Of a stretch of 64,000 nt of DNA, positions 62,969 through 64,000 are shown piece after piece. The stretch covers positions 1-64,000 of the forward strand of contig JAUIBH010000008.1 in NCBI GenBank assembly GCA_030427985.1. Direction: 5' to 3'. How positions within the stretch are numbered: position 1 is the stretch's first letter; every line of letters starts with the position of its first letter. A model generated the notes under the pieces. The model was not told the DNA's origin. It was given only the letters and a program-made list of their open reading frames with translations, and did no database searches. The translations under genes were made by a program, and so were the position numbers. The DNA is from Bacteroidia bacterium (GTDB taxonomy: Bacteria > Bacteroidota > Bacteroidia > Flavobacteriales > Flavobacteriaceae).

Positions 62969-63751
62969 TTAAAAATCTTTTTTCATGGCTTTATATCGTA
63001 ACCCTAATATAGGCAGAACAGTCCACAATAAAAGAATGACCAGTGAAATAAAGAAACCTAGATTGGTGCCAAAGAATTGCTTGAAAATGGCCCCCGTGTA
63101 CCCCAATAAGGCCGAGATGTCCAATTTGAGCAGTATCAAAATCCTGGACAAGTCAATGGGGTTGAGCATGGTGGCCACCAGCGAAAATGTATCCAAGGGA
63201 TATTCCTCAAAAACGATGAGGGACATCAAGAACAGCCCATCGTAAACCACTGCTAAGAAAAGCCAAAGCAAAACCGCATAACCGAACCCTTTTATCTTGT
63301 TTTCATTGGATATGGCTATCACAAAGGATAGTCCCACAAAAATAAAGGTCAAGAAAGCTCCTGTGACCAACAATAAGGAAAAGTCAAAAATAGCATTGCT
63401 CCGCAAAAGTCCGTATAGTACAAATGGAATCCCCAAACCAAGCACCAGGCTTAGGGTCAGTGAACCGGCCACGCCAAAATACTGTCCCATGAAGATGGAA
63501 CTACGCTTTATGGGCTGCGCCAATAGCAGCTCCGTAAATTCTCGGGAATTGTAGTAGTACATCACCCCAAATATGGTTCCTATCAGCGGAATAAGCACAA
63601 TGATCACGTTCATTAAGGTGATTACGGCTTTAGAGACATCGTTGTTCAAAAACAACAGCACAAAACCAAGAGCGAGGTAAAACAAAAAGTAGACATAGCT
63701 CCAACGGCTTCGTATTAGGTCGTAAAAACTGTATTTCAATATTTTAAACAT
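62969..63751 (-). CDS. nosY: NosY-type ABC transporter permease
   Basis: 260 aa, six hydrophobic segments ('YVYFLFYLALGFVLLFL', 'TLMNVIIVLIPLIGTIFGVMYYY', 'GYAVLLWLFLAVVYDGLFL'), with the NosY-like 'SREFTELLLAQPIKRSSIFMGQYFG' and 'ATMLNPIDLSRILILLKLDISALLGYTGA'. It works with the NosF ATPase encoded upstream (8-bp overlap) and with NosD in delivering sulfur or copper for maturation of nitrous oxide reductase. NosZ and NosD would lie beyond the window end, which can be tested only with more sequence. Confidence 0.88.
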   Translation of the reverse strand: MFKILKYSFYDLIRSRWSYVYFLFYLALGFVLLFLNNDVSKAVITLMNVIIVLIPLIGTIFGVMYYYNSREFTELLLAQPIKRSSIFMGQYFGVAGSLTLSLVLGLGIPFVLYGLLRSNAIFDFSLLLVTGAFLTFIFVGLSFVIAISNENKIKGFGYAVLLWLFLAVVYDGLFLMSLIVFEEYPLDTFSLVATMLNPIDLSRILILLKLDISALLGYTGAIFKQFFGTNLGFFISLVILLLWTVLPILGLRYKAMKKDF

Positions 63752-64000
63752 GGCTACCCGTTGTTATGGCCGCAATGGCGTGTTCAAAATTGGTTTGCTC
63801 GGTCTGCTGTAAAAGTTTTTCTATACTCCCTTTAAAATAAATTTCCCCTTCCAATAGATATAAAATCTCATCCGCCATTTCTTCCACAAACTGCATAATG
63901 TGTGAGGTGATCAAAATGGTTTTTCCATTGGCTTTTTCTTTTTGGATCAATTCCTTTAGTCGAATCAAAGCTTTGGGGTCCAAACCAGTCGTAGGTTCAT
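63744..64000 (-). CDS. nosF: NosF-type ABC transporter ATPase, 5' part outside the window
   Basis: The frame is open to the window end. The visible C-terminal part begins with 'EPTTGLDPKALIRLKELI' (Walker B/D-loop, the Asp of 'DEPTTGLDP' is completed by the last bases), then 'GKTILITSHIMQFVEEMAD' with the H-loop His. The TTG at 63983 in the track is internal. Directly overlapping nosY, hence NosF rather than another ABC ATPase; the Walker A and signature motif are outside the window. Confidence 0.85.
   Translation of the reverse strand, partial: EPTTGLDPKALIRLKELIQKEKANGKTILITSHIMQFVEEMADEILYLLEGEIYFKGSIEKLLQQTEQTNFEHAIAAITTGSHV

Overview
The window looks like a chromosomal segment of a marine-type member of the Bacteroidota, most likely family Flavobacteriaceae. 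Supporting signs are low GC content, a SusC/SusD outer-membrane pair, SusD-type and other lipoproteins, AraC regulators with a membrane N-terminal part, a TPR protein with a C-terminal helix-turn-helix, and a class II xylose isomerase. No rRNA, intact tRNA, transposase, integrase or CRISPR array was seen. The genus cannot be fixed from the sequence.

Layout. 1-9 kb: tail of a probable M3 peptidase, an AraC-type regulator, three penicillin-binding-protein-like serine hydrolases (one a pseudogene), a Kelch-like lipoprotein, and a Crp/Fnr regulator killed by one in-frame stop. 9-21 kb: housekeeping and stress genes (YceI, two alpha/beta hydrolases with a TetR regulator, a GNAT, a Crp/Fnr-SnoaL-membrane-YHS run, a barrel-DM13-DUF547 run, a two-component system). 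21-37 kb: an arabinoxylan-degradation block (carboxylesterase, acetyl-esterase-like hydrolase, GH10 xylanase, GPH symporter, GH43, LacI regulator, xylose isomerase, an unusual GH54 arabinofuranosidase, GH95). 37-54 kb: a 6-deoxyhexose/hexose catabolic block (lactate oxidase-type enzyme, mutarotase, FucP, SDR, lactonase, zinc dehydrogenase, UxaB, UxaA, FAH-type hydrolase, second SDR, AraC regulator) followed by SusD/SusC. 54-59 kb: a sulfur module (TauE/SafE permease, Tat-signal protein, TsdA-like dihaem cytochrome) and a TPR regulator. 59-64 kb: nitrosative-stress and N2O module (GNAT, small membrane protein, RIC/ScdA, Rrf2 regulator, haem-copper-oxidase-like membrane protein, NosY, NosF cut by the window end).

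How the genes fit together. The central 21-54 kb reads as one nutritional programme. GH10, GH43, GH54 and esterases would take apart acetylated arabinoxylan, XylA would feed xylose into metabolism, and GH95 would release a terminal L-fucose or L-galactose. FucP can carry either sugar. The SDR and lactonase would give L-fuconate or L-galactonate. From there two branches are encoded: an L-fuconate branch ending in pyruvate and L-lactate (second SDR, FAH hydrolase, FMN lactate oxidase-type enzyme), and an L-galactonate branch through D-tagaturonate and D-altronate to KDG (zinc dehydrogenase, UxaB, UxaA). The GH95 carries Thr where the bifidobacterial fucosidase has His, which fits alpha-L-galactosidase activity and therefore L-galactose-decorated glucuronoarabinoxylan as a possible target.

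Three genes are visibly broken or altered (serine hydrolase at 3.8 kb, Crp/Fnr at 8.3 kb, GPH transporter C-terminus at 26.9 kb). Several candidate operators were found by eye, the best being a near-identical 14-bp palindrome upstream of both the Rrf2 gene and the RIC gene.
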